Below, piece by piece: positions 13,892-27,600 of a DNA stretch of 64,000 nt. The position numbers and the translations under genes are program-made. Origin of the DNA: Oxyruncus cristatus (taxonomy: Eukaryota; Chordata; Aves; Passeriformes; Cotingidae); NCBI GenBank assembly GCA_013399855.1, contig VXAY01002132.1, positions 1,102,463-1,166,462 on the forward strand. Reading direction: 5' to 3'. The first letter of the stretch is position 1, and every line of letters begins with the position of its first letter. The notes under the pieces were generated by a model. It did no database searches. It was not told where the DNA came from and saw only the letters and a list, made by a program, of their open reading frames with translations.

Positions 13892-16800
13892 CTAGAAAAG
13901 GAAAGATTGGGTGTCTGCCTCCCTTAGGCACAGTTTCTGCATTTTACATTCCTTCTGGTGGCTGTTATTACAGTTCTTCTGAGGATTTGTCATTGCTGTC
14001 AACCTCGAATGGACCTTGTCAGAAGGACAACATGACTCCGTCCACCCTCCCCTTGCCCCAACCCCTCCGTTGTATTGGCCAGGTCGGCTGAGAAGGCAAT
14101 GTCAGATTATGAGCTCCCAGCAGAGACCAGGAGACTGAGTTAGGATTTATACTTCTGCTGTGATGCTGACATCTCTTCAGAGCTGAGCAATAAATAATAG
14201 AGCAAGTTTAAAAGCTTTTTGCAGCTTGCCAGTATGTTGTTGTTGATACAGCCTGCCGTTTGTTAACATGATCCAACAAGTATCCTTTAATGACCCCATT
14301 TGGGGAGCCTGTGAGACTCCAGAGGACTGCTAGAGAAGCTCTGTTTCATGGTGCTGTACTTCTGAGACCTACTTATCTGTCATGGTTGCAGTCAGCTGAT
14401 GCTTATGAACTCCTGCTCATTATAAAGTACTGTTTGGAGGCAGAAGTCTTCTGCAGGGGCACTTCTTTCTGTCCCGATCTAATGGTCTCTTGACTTTAAA
14501 CTTGAGTGTGTTCCCTGGATAGAAGTAAAGTTAAATAAGGCTTTGCAGGAATTTTTAATGTGAAGGTATGAAACGTCTTTGTGAAGGTCTTTTGCTCAAC
14601 TGGGTTGTTTTTTCATGTGCCGCCAATATCTGATCCCACTTCTTGACCTTTAATATACACTGAGACGGAAGATTAGGATGTTTCTAATCAGCTGAATCTC
14701 CCCTCTGGGAGCACTATTAAATCCTGACTCTCAGCTTTATCTCTGCCAGGTCTTGCCAGCCCTCCATGTTTTTGGTTTTGTTACCAGCTGAGGTCGGAGT
14801 TCATTCACCTCAAAGGTTCTTGTTCAATGGGGGAAATTTCTTGGATCATTTTTGTAGCAGTTAAGACACCTGCAAGGGCTTCTGCTTGGAGGCAGACCTC
14901 TTCTCTTCATGTGCCTTGTGAGCCAGACCTTAATCAGTGAAATAAAGTCTTTTATTTTGTACCAGATTACTGCTAATTCTGCCCACCTCATCATTAGCTG
15001 GGCTTTGTCAAAGGTCTCCCTGAGCAAACCTGAGTCGCTTTGAGGCGCTAAGTCAGGTGCCCCATAGGTGTTCAAAATATTACATCAACTGGTTTCTACT
15101 GCCACCCAAATTTGTAATTTCATTAAAATACCAAGTTTGTTGGCAATAAATTGGTAACGAGTATCGAGTTTCATACCATTGTTCCAAGGGGATTTAAGCA
15201 AGACTAGCAAGTCTGTGGTCATGCAGCTCAGTTTATGTTACATGGCCCAGTGGTACAAGCAAGTGGTTTAATGTCAAAGCTGCAAGTAGTTTTTGTAAAA
15301 CACAGCCCCCCTGAGTTGTGTATCTTCCCCTTTCAGGCATCAGCAACACCACTGTTGTGATTTAACTGTTGGGAAATTTATCCCTGAAAGCAGTGCAGGA
15401 ATGGGTTGAGGTGCTGGGTTGGTGCCCTTTGGTGATCTAAGGAAGGACTGATCTCCTGCGGTCTTATTTAGCCCTTGGATTCTGGTGGCTCCCATTCCTC
15501 AGTGTGATTCAGTGTGTACCCGTAGATGTTCCCACCCTGTTCCACGTTTTTGAGCACTCCAGAGGCTCTGTAGGTATTTAGGAAGGAAGGGAATGATCTG
15601 GAGTCATTGGCCAAAGCTGGATGCTTTGTTTCCAAAAACTTACTCATTCTGCAGGCCCTGGTCTTAAGTTACTGAGCTTGCAGAGAAATCTGCTCGTAAT
15701 TTCTTTCTTGTAAGCCCTTTCTTGTGGAGCAGAAATTTTGGCAAAGAAGAGCCGAGTCACTGGAGAATCCCCAGTTCTGCCTGGTTATACCAGGCCTCCT
15801 CAGATCTTTCCTTGGAACGAGCAGGCAAGAGGAAATACTTTCCATTTCAGAGAAGCGTGGACAAACAACGTTGCTTCAGACAGAGAAGAAAAGCTGCAGA
15901 CAGAGTTACAGCGCTGGATCGTGCTGGCCAAAAGCATGCTCTTGCCTTTATTCAGTCATTCCTGGAACACAGTGTTCTTATTGTATTCCTCCTCACCCCG
16001 CTCAGCGCCTCTCCTCAGGCTCAGGGCTCGGAGATGCCCCGACCACGGTGCTGGCAGGTTTGGGGGAGTTAAAAAAAGCATCAAACGCATCTCGGCAGCG
16101 GAGCCTCTCCCTCGCCTGACGTCAGGTAAACGTGTGTTCTGAAAACCTGGATCCCGTTAGAAACGTTCCTGCTGTCTGGAAAACAAAGTACTCGCTCGCC
16201 TGGTTTAGTCATTAAGTAAATTTGTGGTTTGGTTGAGACAAAAAATAATGAAGAAAAGCTGTTGAAATCCTGGGATTAATTTGATAGTTTGCAGGCAGAG
16301 GTGTTTTTAAGTGGAGCTGCTGCCTTCTTTAGGTTGTGAGCAGACCCAGGTACAAACCTGGGCTTCCCTCTCTCCCTGTGCCTCCGAGCCAGGCATTTGG
16401 AAGTAATTTGTTCCACGAAGGCCCTCTCGGTGCGGGTGAGGGGGTAGCTCCGGGCTGGGAGCCGTGCTGTGTGGGTGTCGGCACGGCCGGCCCGCGGCTG
16501 GAACGCCGGGACACGCTTTTGGCTGCGTGTGTCATCCCCCTGGGCTGCGGGCAGGGACGGATGGTCCCTCCGTGGCGTGACATGGAAGGCTCTGAACTGT
16601 CGGGTCACTGGTGTTACTCCATCTGGGACGTGGAAGTTGGATGTGACCCCTTCTGGGAAGAACCATTTCCTCTGGGCCTCCTTTATGCTCCCGGCTGTCC
16701 TGCCTGCCTTTCCAGGGAAGGCAGATCATGGGGCAGAGAAGCCCGTGCAGAGACCCACATTTTGCAAAGTGTTTCCCCTCTCCGTCAACCCAAATTTACT

Positions 16801-16904
16801 TGGGTCAGTCACCAAGGAAAGCAGAGGGCTGGGAGCTGGCACTGCTACATGCTGTGTGAAGTGGCTACTCCGTGTGTTCATCCACTTAACCACACATACA
16901 CACG

Positions 16905-16922
16905 CACACACATATATATATA
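16905..16922. repeat. Compound CA/TA microsatellite
   Basis: A short run of CACACA passes into TATATATA within AXIN1 intron 2. It follows a looser ACACACGCACACA stretch. Confidence 0.8.
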
Positions 16923-19900
16923 GCATCACTTTTATTAAACATAGATGTCATTTCAATCTGAGAAGCCAGTTAGCAGAGTGGAAAGCTCTTGATGGTCAGC
17001 CTCTTGCTGAATTTTCCCCAGCTCTCAGTTAAAGCAGGGGAAGGAGACTGCATTATCAGCCCGTGTCCGTGCTGGTGATCCCAGTGCCCCAGGGAGAGCA
17101 CATTTGGAGGGTCAGAGAGCCAGGGATGAGGACGTGGGTCCCACTCATTTTGGGGGTTATTATGTGTGGATGTTCAGCACATCCCTGCACAAGCTTGATT
17201 CTGGCCCTTCCAATAAAATATTGAAAAAGGTCTCCTATGGCCTATTGTGTGACAGAGGCCAGGACATGGAGGCAGATGTGGCTTATGAGTGGAAGTAGTG
17301 TACCCTGGATATCCAAAATTAATGTAGGTAGATAACTGTTATTCTTAGATACGCAACAAAATGTTGTGCAACATTTATTTGACTTCAGGAAAATGATCCA
17401 AGTGTCCTGTTAATTGATGTGCAGACATTGTCTTGCCTATGTTTTCTTTTTTTTATTTTAATTAATTTCTTGTGCTTTGAGCTATTAAATAAATGAGGTT
17501 TGTGGTCTTATTCTAGGGAAGATGTGCGTTGTTTTTAGGAAGAACTTGACTTTATTGTTGGCCGCAATCGTATTTTTGCACTTTTGATTTGATTTTAAAC
17601 CTGTAACTAGTGGACAAAATCCAGTATTGCACTGGGGCTGTGAGTGAGCACGGCCTCGCCTCTGTTGGGAGGGAGAAGCCAGGAGGGCTGGTTTGGAGAT
17701 GCACAGTGAGATCAAATCTTGAGAGACTTGTTCTGCAGTTTCCTTGGAACACAGTGGTTTCATCCTGTTGTCTGAAAGCCTTTCCTGAGAAGGTTAGGGT
17801 GGTGATAGGGCAATACAACCACAATATTTAGCCTATCTAGTCTTTATTTGCCTCCTAAGGCAAACATTTTATTTCCTGTATTTCAACTTCCTTCCTAGAT
17901 TTTCTCCCCCACCTTGCTGTATCCTGTGATCTAAATTACTGGTTGCAATTAAAGCGTCCTCTGTACCTCAGTCCTGCCTGAGAAGTAGCATGTCCTTGGT
18001 AAATGCAAAGGACTGAGAAACTGGAACCTCAGACTGGTAAATCTTGGATTTAGCTTTTGTAACTGTACTTTAATACTTCACAATAATTGCTGAAGCTCCC
18101 CATAAAATAATCTCTGCGTAGTCCTAAAATGGAATTGAATGCCTTAGAAGAAAAGAGAAGAAGAGCCCTTATCTGTACTTTTAGTTACATTTTTATTTAT
18201 TTCCCTTCTTCCTCTGGCGTGGGAGGATGAATACACAGGGAAGAAGATACAGATTTGCAAAGGCAAGGAGTGCTAAAGAGCGTCGTTTTTTTCATCAGCT
18301 TTTAAAAAGCCAGACTGTAATCATAAATTCCCTGATAGCTGGAGCATGCAGAAGTCGTCTTTAAGCCTACAAGTGACAGGCTGCTGTTGCTTTTCAAACT
18401 TCAGATTTCATTTTTTTGTAGGACACAACTTTGATCTGGTTCCTTTGTAATGCTCTGCAGAGTGCCGGGGCCGCTGCGCTCGCTGGCTGCAGGGCTGGAA
18501 GTGAACTTTCTTGGCAAGAGCCATCTGGAGACCTCAAAGAACAGATTAACTTGTCCAGAATTGATGTGATCTTTGAAGAAGCTGCCCTTGCCTAGAACAC
18601 ATGTGATTAGCCTGACACTGGCAGTGATAAAGTTGAGATGCACAGCAGCGCCTGAGTACCCAGATTAATTGGGAAGAGTTTGAGGTGGAGCAACCCCAAT
18701 GATCTGCAATCAAATTATCAGCTAAATCCCTAATTTTATCTTCTTGAGCAGATTTTGCATCTTTAGTGCAGGTTAAATCCAGTCAGGAGTAAAGATTTTC
18801 AGCTTTGCATCTTCTTAGGCTTTCTGTTCCTAGCTCCAAAACGTTCCCATGATGATGGATTGGGGAACTCTGGGCATGCTTTGGGACATTTCTAACAAGT
18901 TTTATGCTCAGTATGGTGCAACTTTTGTGATGGTTGTTGGCACCATGGATTGGAAACAGAGACTTTTCTGTTAAAGTAGTGGATTAATGTAATCTTGTAA
19001 GTCAGACTCCATGGTGGATGCTGTTGTAATCCCTCGTTTAAAGGTGACCCTGCCTCTTGGACACTCTTGTCAGCACATGCTGTTTAGATATGCTGAAGGG
19101 ATTTGCTTTGGCTCGTGCATCATAAGCGTAACATGTGCAGCTTTTAATTTGATTGACTGGTTGTGATCATGAAATGTGGAACTGCGTGAAGGATGTGACT
19201 GTCACCTGCTTGTTGCTAGATGTAAGTTTGGGGAGGAAGAGAGTGCCGGTCATGTCTGGCCGGTTGGAGACTCAGTGACCTGTCAGCCTGGAAGGATTTT
19301 TTATTTCTTGGATGAAAGTGTGTAACTTTTCAAATGGAAAAAATTATTTTTTTCACACTGAATAAGTGGGACATGTCAAAATAATGAGCTGGAAGGATGT
19401 CTCAACATTAGACCGTGTCCTTCCAATCACGAAGGCAAAACGACCGGAGACACCAAATAAGAGTAGTGCTTAGTGCTGATTTCTTGGAAACAGTCATCTT
19501 CCGAAACACAGGACTGTAAAAGTTTGAACTATGTTGTCAGAAGTTGGTGTGAAAAAGCAGGGTGGGAGCACAGAGACTGAGTAACTGGGTCCTGTTGAGT
19601 TGCAGGCCTGATCTGTGGTCTCTGGGTACCATCCCTCGGCCCAAACACCACTCACCAAAGGAGGAAGGAAGGAATTGTGTCCTGCTGTGCCGTAGGGAGG
19701 GCACTGCAGCTGCTCCACCTGCCATCGGCTGTGCTGAAAGATCTGGAGTTTCTGCAGAGCCCATTTTGGGGTGTCCTTCCCTGGGACTTGCCAACATCCC
19801 CACAACTCCTGCACCTTGGAGAGCTTGGAGCTTTCTGAGGCAACTCATGAGATTGGGGTGATTATCAGCTGCCTCATGGCTCCAGGTGTCTAGAAAATGG

Positions 19901-22900
19901 GATTTCTCCCATGTTAAAAACGAGCTGCTCACTGAAACACTGGTGACCAAAGGTTCACACAGTGTCGTGGGAGGAAATCTTCTGGAAGAGCTGCTTAGGG
20001 AGAACATGTTGGGGTTTGTGGTTGTCAGCTTCACAAGTCTTTTATCTCAGAGTCTTGATCGGGTGTCTCAAACAGGTGCTTCCTTGGTAGTGCAGGGGTT
20101 TGAAGGTGCCCCCCATGCCATCAGGGAGTTTGGAGATGCCTTTATCTCAGGGTCATGCAGGTGGAGGACCCTCACAAGAGGGGGACCCTTACAATAGAAT
20201 ACAGCCTGCCTGGATTGTATTCTTTGGAGTAAAAATTTTCTTCCAGAAAATGTAAGTGTCATAAAAATTCAGTGCTGGAGCTGGAGGAGACAGTAGCAAT
20301 GAAAACTGATGGACTGATCAGCTTCCATGTTAAACTGGGAGCTGTTCCAGCCACACTGGAACTGCGAGCAGGCTTGGGAAGACCATGTCTCTCAGACCTG
20401 CCAATAGAGTGTTGTGCAACTTATTCCCTCCAGTGGAAATTTAAGTTCTACAGAAATTAGTTGCCTAGAGGCCTTTGCATCTTCAAGGAAGTTTCCTTCT
20501 TGCCTCAGTGGGTTTCTTTCCCATACTTGATGAAGAGCATCAGTGAAGGAGGCATGTAACTGGTGAGAACTGAAGGGAGTGCTATGTGGATTTGGCTTTT
20601 CAGGCAGGATCAGTGAGATCTTCCTCCCACTGTGGATGCTGAAGGTGATGCAATTCTTCCCCAGAGCATGCCAGCCCGGTGTTTTTTTGCATAGAGCAAA
20701 TAGTAGCATGTGTGGCACAAGTGGGGGACTTTGCATCTTTGATTTAAAATCGAAATAGCCATCAAAGGAAGTTGTGCGAAGGAGACTGTGGATCCCAGGC
20801 TGGAAGGAAAAGGATGCCCTTAGGGATTCACGATGCGGTGGGAACTCCAGGTAGGGCAAGAGGACTGAAGAGGACCTCACCTCTCTGCTCACATTGAAGC
20901 TCCAAAATCTGATAGTGCTGATGTCCAAAGTGCTGCACGCTGGTCTTGGTTGCAAGAGTGGGAGATTTGGGAATGGGATGCAGCCAAGACAACATGCAAA
21001 ATAAACCCAAAACAGGTAGAAGGAAGATACCTGTTGGTTTTCTGCCGCAGTTTTGGCCCTTGTCAGCATTACCAGAATGTACAGTCATCAGTGGAGGGCT
21101 TTATGCAAGGAAAAGGCAGCTGGTCAGGCTGACTTACTCAGGTCGCTGTGATCTCTGTTATAATTGTTCCCTATGTGATTATTTTGAGGGTTGAGCAACT
21201 GAGAGCTGCAGAAGAGACGTGCAGCTTTATTTCTGTGATGTGTGAAATGTTCTGTGTTCATTTCAAAAACGTTCATTACTCTTTCTGTCTTAAAAAAAAA
21301 AAATAAAATTCCAGAAGTCTGCAGGAATTTTTGTGAAGTGTAACTTTAAATATTCACCTTTCCTTTTATCGCCCTTATCAGTGCATAGAGCTCGGTATGT
21401 GAGGTTTTTAGCTGACATTTCAAATCGCTCTGAGTGCGCCTGAATCCCTTTTAAAGCAGCCTCCCCTCCCAGATCAGAAGTGACCAGTTTTTTTTTGTTA
21501 GACTCCATGTTCCTTTAATGTTTTCCTCCTAATAGATGTTGAAAGAGTTCTTCAGAGGCACGGCACAAAACATTCAAATAGTGATATGAGCCAGCTGAAG
21601 AGAGTTGTCAGGGAGAGGGAACATTAGGAGAAGGATTGAATACAGATGGATTCCTCAAAAGTAATGTAACCTGTTATGATTGCTTTGAAATCCTATACCC
21701 TTTCCATCTCCTTACGCTTGCCAAAAGTTTACATTTGCATTGATGTATTAGAGGCAGAGCTAAAATGGAAGTAATCCCTGTTGTATACACGCTTAAGTGT
21801 GTAATTTTAGCTAAATACAACAGTTGTGACCAAACCTGCATCGTCAGTGGGAAGCCCACAGCCCTGGATTGCTGCAGGAGAGCCAGTCTATCCTGACTCT
21901 TCTGGAGGGGCCGGGGACCACCCAGCACCCGTCTGCTCGCTCTCAGTTCTTTCAGCCAGCCCACTTCCACACCCAGCAACCTCTTCAGATGCTTTCTGCT
22001 GTTCTCTCTTTGTGGCAGCAGGTACAAAGGGGAAATGGATTGAGCTGTGCATTTTATTCTCTGTATCGTAGTTCTTCCTTAATACATTGCTGCAATAATC
22101 CATGCCTCTTCCAGAGAGTCCTGACAGAAGGTCCACTAGAAGAAGTTGGTGCTGTATTTTAATTGGGTTGTCCAAAAAGCGTCCTTCTCTTTGCCCGCAG
22201 GGAAGGCCTGAGCTATCCATCATTCCTGCTTCAATTTAAGAGATCGTCTCAGCCTCCATCACGCAGCTGTCATGTCGGATTTGACAGGAAGGTTGCACTG
22301 CACAGCACTCCTTCAGTGCTCAGAACTGACCGTTCTGCAGGGGGAGAGCTGGTGAAGGGGCCTGGTTGGGTTTTCACTTATTATACCTTGCTTTTTAGGT
22401 TGAGCTTGTTCAAATTATTTCCAGTATTTGCCCTAGAAAGCCATTCTGAAATCTGGTGGAATATAGAAAAAAGTTTGTTCCAGTGCACATTGGCAGTGAC
22501 AGGCAGAAAGTTTGTATGCTACAAGTTCTGTGGTGACTCACCATCCCAAGGCAGCTGTAAACGTTCATCCCCAACTGACTATTCAGTGCACCCGAGTGTG
22601 GACAAACCTCTCTTTTCCTCAAACAGCCATGAAAAGCCTCAGCTGGCTCAGTTTTGAATGCTCTTTGCACCAGGCAACTGTACTGAGCTTCATCATCCAA
22701 GGAGAGATAGCTTGGAGTTTTGGTTGATTTGTGGCAAACAAAATACTAGTTTTTCTCTTTGTGAGAATAGGGGAGTAATTTCTTTTTAATTGGCCCCATA
22801 ATGGACCTGAAACAATATGGTTCTTCTTAGTGGCCAGTGAGCATCCATGACACCTTGAATTACAAGGAAAATAGGTTGTGTGTCGAGGAGCTGAAGGGCA

Positions 22901-24498
22901 AGTGAATAGGAGCTGAGTGAGCAGTGTGTTGGCTGAAGGCTGTAGCCCTGTCCAGTTCAGGTTTTGAAATACTTTGGTATTGCTTCCCTCCCGCTACACC
23001 GTGTGCCGTATTATACATCCAGCTTTCCAAAAACCTCCACCTTAAATGGGTTCTCCAGCAGTCCCAGTTCATGCAGTGGCTGTCCTGTGTTTGTACTCTG
23101 TACAAATAGGCACAAACTGCCAGCTTTTCCCTTTTCCAGTGTCTTCCTCACCTCTGGGCCCTCCATCTGTGCCTTTCTCATGGCTTTCCTTGCCTTATCT
23201 AAATGTAAACTCATCAGGGCAGGGGCTGTTTTCTGTTGTCTGTAGGACTTTGACCACTGCAGTTCAGCCAGAAACGCTGTTCTCGGCAGAAGGGGGAAGC
23301 ACATGTTGTATGATGTGCCCTCCATGGAGATGTTTGCTCAGGGCCCATTGCAAACCACATCAACCAGGTGCCAGTTACTGAGTTACTAAATAAAAGATCA
23401 TGCTGATGAGCTTTGTGATCTGAATTAAAACAGGACTCTGACTTTCAGAGCTTGGAAAACCCAGGAATTCATCAACTCTAAGATACCTTACAAATGCTGC
23501 TCTGCATGCAGAGGGTCAGGCAGGGAGAGCAGGGGATTAAATGATGTTTGGTTGGTGCGAACATTTCAGCCTGTTCCTCCTTCTGGCAAGTTGCAAAATG
23601 ACTTGCAGTGAGAACAAGTTGCCTGCGTGGCCTGTCTGTCCTGCAGGGTAGCAGAGCTGGGGGCACGTTGGCAGCAGTAGCTTTTCTATGCCACTGGCAG
23701 AGTCAGTGTGAAGGAGTTCTTGCCTGCTTCGTTCACAGGCTGCTTCACCAGCAATGCAGGTCTCCTCCTGAGCAAGGAACTGAGCAAGGCATCCTCTCTT
23801 CCTGACATTTTGGTGAAGAGAAGGACTCTGGCCTGAATGTGCGCTTGAATAACAAGGCATGGGTTGTGTACAAACTAACCTCTGTAGACCCACGAGCAGA
23901 GTGTCCATTGGAAAAGTCAGTGTGATTCCATGGTCCTTCCTGATGGAATTTGCAGGTATGTGGTGTACCCTAGTGTGAGATTGGAGGTCAGCTTTAGGTG
24001 CTGTGTTGTGAGCAACAGCTTTTCCTTTGCTTCACCTCCCTCCCTTGGCAAACATGTTGGAGTAAAGAGGGATGTTAAAGTAAGCATAGAATGGGTGAGC
24101 TGTGCTTCACATCCCTCCCTGTTGGAAGGGTAGAAGCCTGTTCTGACTAAGAAAAATGCTGTCTTATTACCTAGGTATTGCTTTTAGATGCCCATGTAAT
24201 GACAGTGCTAAGCAGCTAGCCCATGTACACCATAAATCCTGAGGGAAACTCGAGTTCTTCCATGCAGTCTGGTTGCCTCCCTTCTTTATCTTGACCAGTA
24301 TCGTCTTCATTACGCTGTGAGTTCTCTTTTTCTCCCGTTATGAGTCAAATTTTTCATGGTTCTGTCAGCGTAACTTAGTGTGAACTACATTCTGTAGCCT
24401 GTCAACGACACTGGGACTCCAGGCAGAGTTCTTCTGCCTGGTCATGCAGAATATGGCTGAGGTTGTGCCCTTCTAATCTGACTCTGGTATTTTTGCAG

Positions 24499-24639
24499 GC
24501 ATGGGGCGTGGAGAGAGCCTGTTAACCCTTACTATGTCAACACGGGCTACGCTTTGGCCCCGGCGACCAGTGCCAATGACAGCGAGCAGCAGAGCATGTC
24601 CAGCGACGCCGACACCATGTCGCTGACAGACAGCAGCGT
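24499..24639 (+). CDS. AXIN1: AXIN1 coding exon (human exon 3 equivalent)
   Basis: This is a 141-bp exon. The acceptor is tttttgcag ending at 24498 and the donor is gtaagt from 24640. The frame begins with the last base of a split codon, then [12 protein letters not shown]. It continues through a Ser-rich stretch ([16 protein letters not shown]) and ends on the first two bases of a Val codon. It matches human residues 294-340 almost residue for residue. The exon lies between the RGS domain and the GSK3 site, in a region rich in potential phosphorylation sites. Confidence 0.96.
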
Positions 24640-27600
24640 GTAAGTACCTCCAGCCTGGTGGGACAGGGGCATGTTTGTGTCCTCAGCAGTGGTGCTGCTG
24701 TTGTGTTGGTCTGGGAGAGGCCTTGCCCCAGCTGGGGTTGGGGGGAGTGTCTGAATAGACCACGGTGGTGATCATTCTCACTTTCTCTTCAGTTGTTTTG
24801 TCACTGTGGAGGCCGCTCAGCCTTGCCAGTCTTGGGAACATTTGCAGCATAAAATACTCGGAGTGAACTAAAATAAATGATCCTTGGTGGGAGTTTCTAC
24901 AATGTTTCTTGCCAGGTGCAAGAAGAATTGGCTTTGTAGTAAGTGATTTAAGCTATAGTATCTTCTGAATGTCAGACAGAGCTTTCTAATTGCCTGGGTA
25001 CTTCTCTTGCGGTTTTATGCTGCCAAACTCACAGAATCACAGAATGGGTAAGGTTGGAAGAGACCACAGAGGGTCAACCTCCCTGCTCCAGCAAGGTCAT
25101 CCCAGAGCACGTGGCACCGGATTGTGTCCAGACAGCTCTTGCATATCTCCAGTGAGGAGACTCCACACTCTCTCTGGACAGTCTGTTCCAGTGCTCGGTC
25201 ACCCGCATGGTAAAGAAATTCACCCTCATATTCAAGTGGAACTTCCTGTGCATCAGCTTCTGCTCGTTGCCTCTTATCCTGTTGCTCAGCACCACAGAGC
25301 AGAGCCTGGTCTATCCTCTGCCACCTCCCTGCAGACACTGACAGACATAGATGAGGTCCCCTCTCAGTGTCTCTTCTCAAGGCTGAGCAGCCCCAGCTCC
25401 CTCAGCTTTTCCTCATGAGAGAGATGCTCCAGTCACTTCATCATCTTTCTTGCCCTCCACTGGACCGGCTCCAGGAGCTCCACGTCTCCAGAGGAGACCT
25501 GAACTGGACCAGATGGAGTAACTGCTCAGTCTGCGATTGCTCTTCAGTAGGATTGGTGACTGACCAGTTCTACTTTGTCTGGTGACCACTGTGCTTTAAC
25601 ACAACTTTTGCCCATAAGCCCCAGACAAATCTTTTCTGCTTTTTTCTCTTTCAGCCCCTCATGACAGAGCTCTGTATCTCACCCACGAGATGCCTTCCTT
25701 AAAGACGTTCTGCAAAGGGAGAAAAAAAGGGGTTTTGAGGTTTCATTGTGACTGAATCTCTGTGATAGAAAAAAAAAGGATTTGGGGAAAAATAGACTGT
25801 TTGGTCTGTTTTTTAGTAGTGCAAATGCAAGTGTCTTTCTGTAGAGTAGAAACCCTTTGATTCTTCAGGCAGTAGATGACAGGTTTACAGAATTAGGAGA
25901 GGGTTTTATTAATGGCAGTGCTGTAAACACAGAGTCCTCCAAGAGGCTCGTTTAGTATCACTGTGAATGTCAGGAGCTGTCAGACCTTGTTGGAGAAACT
26001 TTCCAGCCTGTGCCATAGAAGTTGTTAATGGGTGTTGCAACAGTTCCCCACCTGCCCTGGGTTCATACAGTGGGATGGTGGTGAGGGGGTTTCTGTGTCT
26101 GGGGTGGTGAGTCAGGAATGTCTGTTTTGTCTCTGGCTCCACGGAGGCTTGGGACCATGTAGGAGCAGCTGTGAGTCCATTCTGCACCCTGACACCAGCT
26201 CCTCGCTCCTTATCCATGTCATGCTGCAAAATGGAGGAGGCAGACCTGGTCCAAAGGGGCCTGGGAAGAGGAGGATGCCCCCAGGACAGAACACTGTAGA
26301 GGACCACTAATTAAAGGCTCCATTTGATACAAATCCAGCTGCTCTGCCACATCGTTCTGCAATTCTTCATATTCATCAATTTATATGGAGGAGTGCTCTG
26401 AAACTAGCAGGAGTCTTGTAACTTCTTGCTATCAGGAGAGACAGATGTAAGAACTGTTCAAAATTAATTAGCTTTTAGCACTTCCTTTTCCACTCGTCCA
26501 GCAGGCTCATGGGGCTGCACTGATGGTTATACCTGCGATAAGTTGTGATGATTTATGCCAGAGTTCTTCACCCTCCTGATTTTTATTTCAGTAGCCATAG
26601 TTTGTTTCTTTTACAGGCAGAATAATTTCTGATTGGCCATCCTATGCTCCTTTTTCCTTTAGGCACTTTATTCCTCTTGTGCTCACCATAGTCTGCTTCT
26701 AGGACTTTAATTACCACCACTACATGTACTGCCTTCTGCTACTAATTAACCCGGTCTTAATGGTTCGTTTTAAGTAAGACTTGAACACCATAAGGGTAAA
26801 CCTGTGATGTTTCTTTCTATGCATCTCAAACTGGGTGCTTGCACAGTGACCCCCAAATTGGGATTCTGGATGTACAGCTTTGACCTTTGGCTTACAAAGG
26901 CTCTGCCTGTTTTCAGAGCACTTGCTCTTCATTACATGCTTTAAAACTCCAGTACCAGATTTTATTCAGTTTTTACATGGCATTGCTGAACCTATCTGCC
27001 TCCCGAGTTTCAAAGGAATTTTTGCAGAACTGCTCAAGGCAGCAAAAATGAAGAACAACCAGATGAAGTTAAAGAAGGGACTCCTGCTGCTTGACAAGAC
27101 TTACATGTCTCCGTGCTTTGAATTTAGGCCTCCTCTGAGGAAAATGGCAATAAAAGCCTCGTTTGCTGATGAGTGAGGTTCTTCCCTCTGTGTGCTGTTT
27201 ACATACAGCAGTCATGCTTAATAATGAAGAAATCTGGCTTGTGCTCCAAGGCAGCACATGAGTGGGGTGTGATCCCAAGGCAAAGACCTGAGCCTGTCTG
27301 GGCTCCTGAGCTGGGGCAAAGGGAGGCAGGCACAGACTTTTTGGGAGTACCCAACCCACCAAAGGGATTGTAAAGCTGTGATACCAGCTACAAACCTGAA
27401 AGACCAGCTTTCAACAGGACGCCTTTCTGGCAAATGTTATTGGAATGGGTTGAATTTATATAACGAATACGTTATCAGTCCCCTTCGGAGTACTTTGCTT
27501 TTTGAGTGGCTTGAAAAACATTGCTCTTAAACGCCTGCGTTCCACTGATTGTTTTTCAGTCTTCCTGTGTCATAGGAATTCCTCTGCCCTGGTAGGCAAA

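Larger units (their letters stand above)
1..24498 (+). other. AXIN1: AXIN1 intron 2 (3' 24.5 kb)
   Basis: No exon of AXIN1 or any other gene could be recognised. The RGS-domain exon is not here in any frame, so this is the downstream part of the long intron between the RGS exon and the exon at 24499. It holds a CR1 tail at the left edge, short tandem duplications (1527, 13858), a perfect 13-bp hairpin (4343), an AT tract near 16905 and a CpG cluster near 16000-16600. ORFs of up to 225 codons occur but show no family resemblance and are treated as chance. Confidence 0.8.

Noticed and set aside
25015..25380. 121-codon minus-strand ORF with reverse-transcriptase-like C-terminus
   Set aside because: It is a remnant of the truncated CR1 element, not a host gene.
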